Source of the DNA: a virus
IMG/VR virus record: IMGVR_UViG_3300025910_000035
Location: 1-24,156 of that record
Length of the DNA: 24,156 nt
Direction: 5' to 3' (one strand)
Shown here piece by piece: positions 23,501-24,156 of the stretch. The notes below the pieces were generated by a model. The model searched no databases, was not told the DNA's origin, and saw only the letters and a program-made list of their open reading frames with translations. The position numbers and the translations under genes were made by a program. The first letter of the stretch is position 1, and every line of letters starts with the position of its first letter.

Positions 23501-24156
23501 CCGACCTGCCCTCGACAATCTCGATCACCTATGACGGGAACGAGATCAGTACATCAGTCGAGTATTCCAATTGCTCGTTCGAGTCGCAGCTTTCGGCGCA
23601 ACCTGGAACCTTCGAGCTGACCGTCAATGATCCAGATCAGGTCTATACCTTCGTCACTGGCAAGGAAGTCACGCTGACCATTGATGCGGTGCAGATGTTC
23701 GGCGGCTACGTGACGCAGGTCAGCCGCACCTTTGCGACCATCGTGGACACCTCGACTCCTTCACAGGTCAAGGTCCGCCAGTGGGTGCTGCGCGGAGTGG
23801 ACTACAACATCCTGTTCGACAAGCTCGTGTTCCGGGTCACGACCGATTACACCCACGCGCCGCCCAATGAAGCCAACACCTCCTACGACGGCGATCTGGT
23901 GCAGCTTCTATGTTCGACCTACCTCGACATTCCGGCTGGCTTCGATACCACAACCCTCGTTGCAAACACGACCCAGCCTGCTATCGACGCCGCGTTCTTC
24001 CAGTGGAAGTCCACCGGGCAGAATATTCAGGGCACGACATGGCGCTACCAGATGGACTATCTCGCGATCAACTGCGGCACGATCTACTACATCAACGCCG
24101 CGAAGCAACTGGTCTATAAGGCCATCGAGGATGCGGTCGCCATCTGGGGCTTCTCT
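23497..24156 (+). CDS. Second tail-tip / hub-like protein, paralogue of 20873-23500, cut by the window end
   Basis: ATG 23497 overlaps the preceding TGA as ATGA and the frame stays open for 220 codons to the last base. It aligns along its whole visible length with the previous protein: VYTFVTGKEVTLTIDAVQMFGGYVTQVSR against VYTLVVGKQVTLDIDGVRTWGGF, GVDYNILFDKLVF against GTDYNVLFQKRF, and MDYLAINCGTIYYINAAKQLVY against MRRMAFNTGAIWYLDPDKNLVY (all shortened). This shows an old tandem duplication. The second copy may form the other ring of a hub or carry a different receptor-binding end; its C-terminus is outside the window. Confidence 0.82.
   Translation, partial: MTDLPSTISITYDGNEISTSVEYSNCSFESQLSAQPGTFELTVNDPDQVYTFVTGKEVTLTIDAVQMFGGYVTQVSRTFATIVDTSTPSQVKVRQWVLRGVDYNILFDKLVFRVTTDYTHAPPNEANTSYDGDLVQLLCSTYLDIPAGFDTTTLVANTTQPAIDAAFFQWKSTGQNIQGTTWRYQMDYLAINCGTIYYINAAKQLVYKAIEDAVAIWGFS

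Overview
The window is a 24.2 kb piece of a tailed-phage genome (Caudoviricetes, long-tailed siphovirus type), or a prophage of that type. All convincing genes lie on the + strand, tightly packed with ATGA, GTGA and TAATG start/stop overlaps and GGAGG-like ribosome sites. The left-to-right order from the maturation protease to the tail tip is the classical siphovirus late operon. The DNA looks fairly GC-rich by eye (near 60%). The host cannot be named. GTG starts, TANNNT-type promoter usage and one apparently leaderless gene are compatible with an actinobacterium, but this is inference.

Layout. (1) 1-6760 is an accessory virion-protein block: the tail end of an unnamed gene, small structural-type proteins, an HNH endonuclease with its own promoter, a terminator, a hairpin-rich leader, a 1087-residue protein built almost wholly of tandem repeats (27 units of 20 residues, then 32 units of about 14, then a short nine-residue repeat), a BppU-like baseplate protein and a 63-residue protein. 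(2) 6757-7992 is a GT4-type glycosyltransferase. (3) 8007-11138 is head morphogenesis: one polypeptide that appears to combine a ChaB-like domain, HK97-type prohead protease, a DUF6582-like segment and a coiled-coil scaffold-like tail, then the major capsid protein. (4) 11201-13620 holds the connector genes: adaptor, stopper-like, decoration-like, HK97-gp10-like and tail terminator. (5) 13685-15502 holds the tail tube, a structured RNA/terminator, a small tail protein, an endonuclease VII-type HNH gene and the tail assembly chaperones, the second reached by -1 frameshifting at GGGAAAA. (6) 15506-24156 holds a 1788-residue tape measure protein carrying what looks like an inserted ParB/sulfiredoxin-fold domain and a C-terminal repeat, followed by two paralogous tail-tip (hub-like) proteins, the second cut by the window end.

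The points most worth attention are the repeat fibre next to a glycosyltransferase, the ParB-like domain inside the tape measure protein, the three-tier RNA structure with a symmetrical UGAU/UGAU internal loop ahead of 14205, the multi-domain protease-scaffold protein, and the second chaperone frame at 15311-15502. No defence island, CRISPR array, tRNA or insertion sequence was found. All family assignments were made by reading the translated sequence from memory of the families, not by a search.
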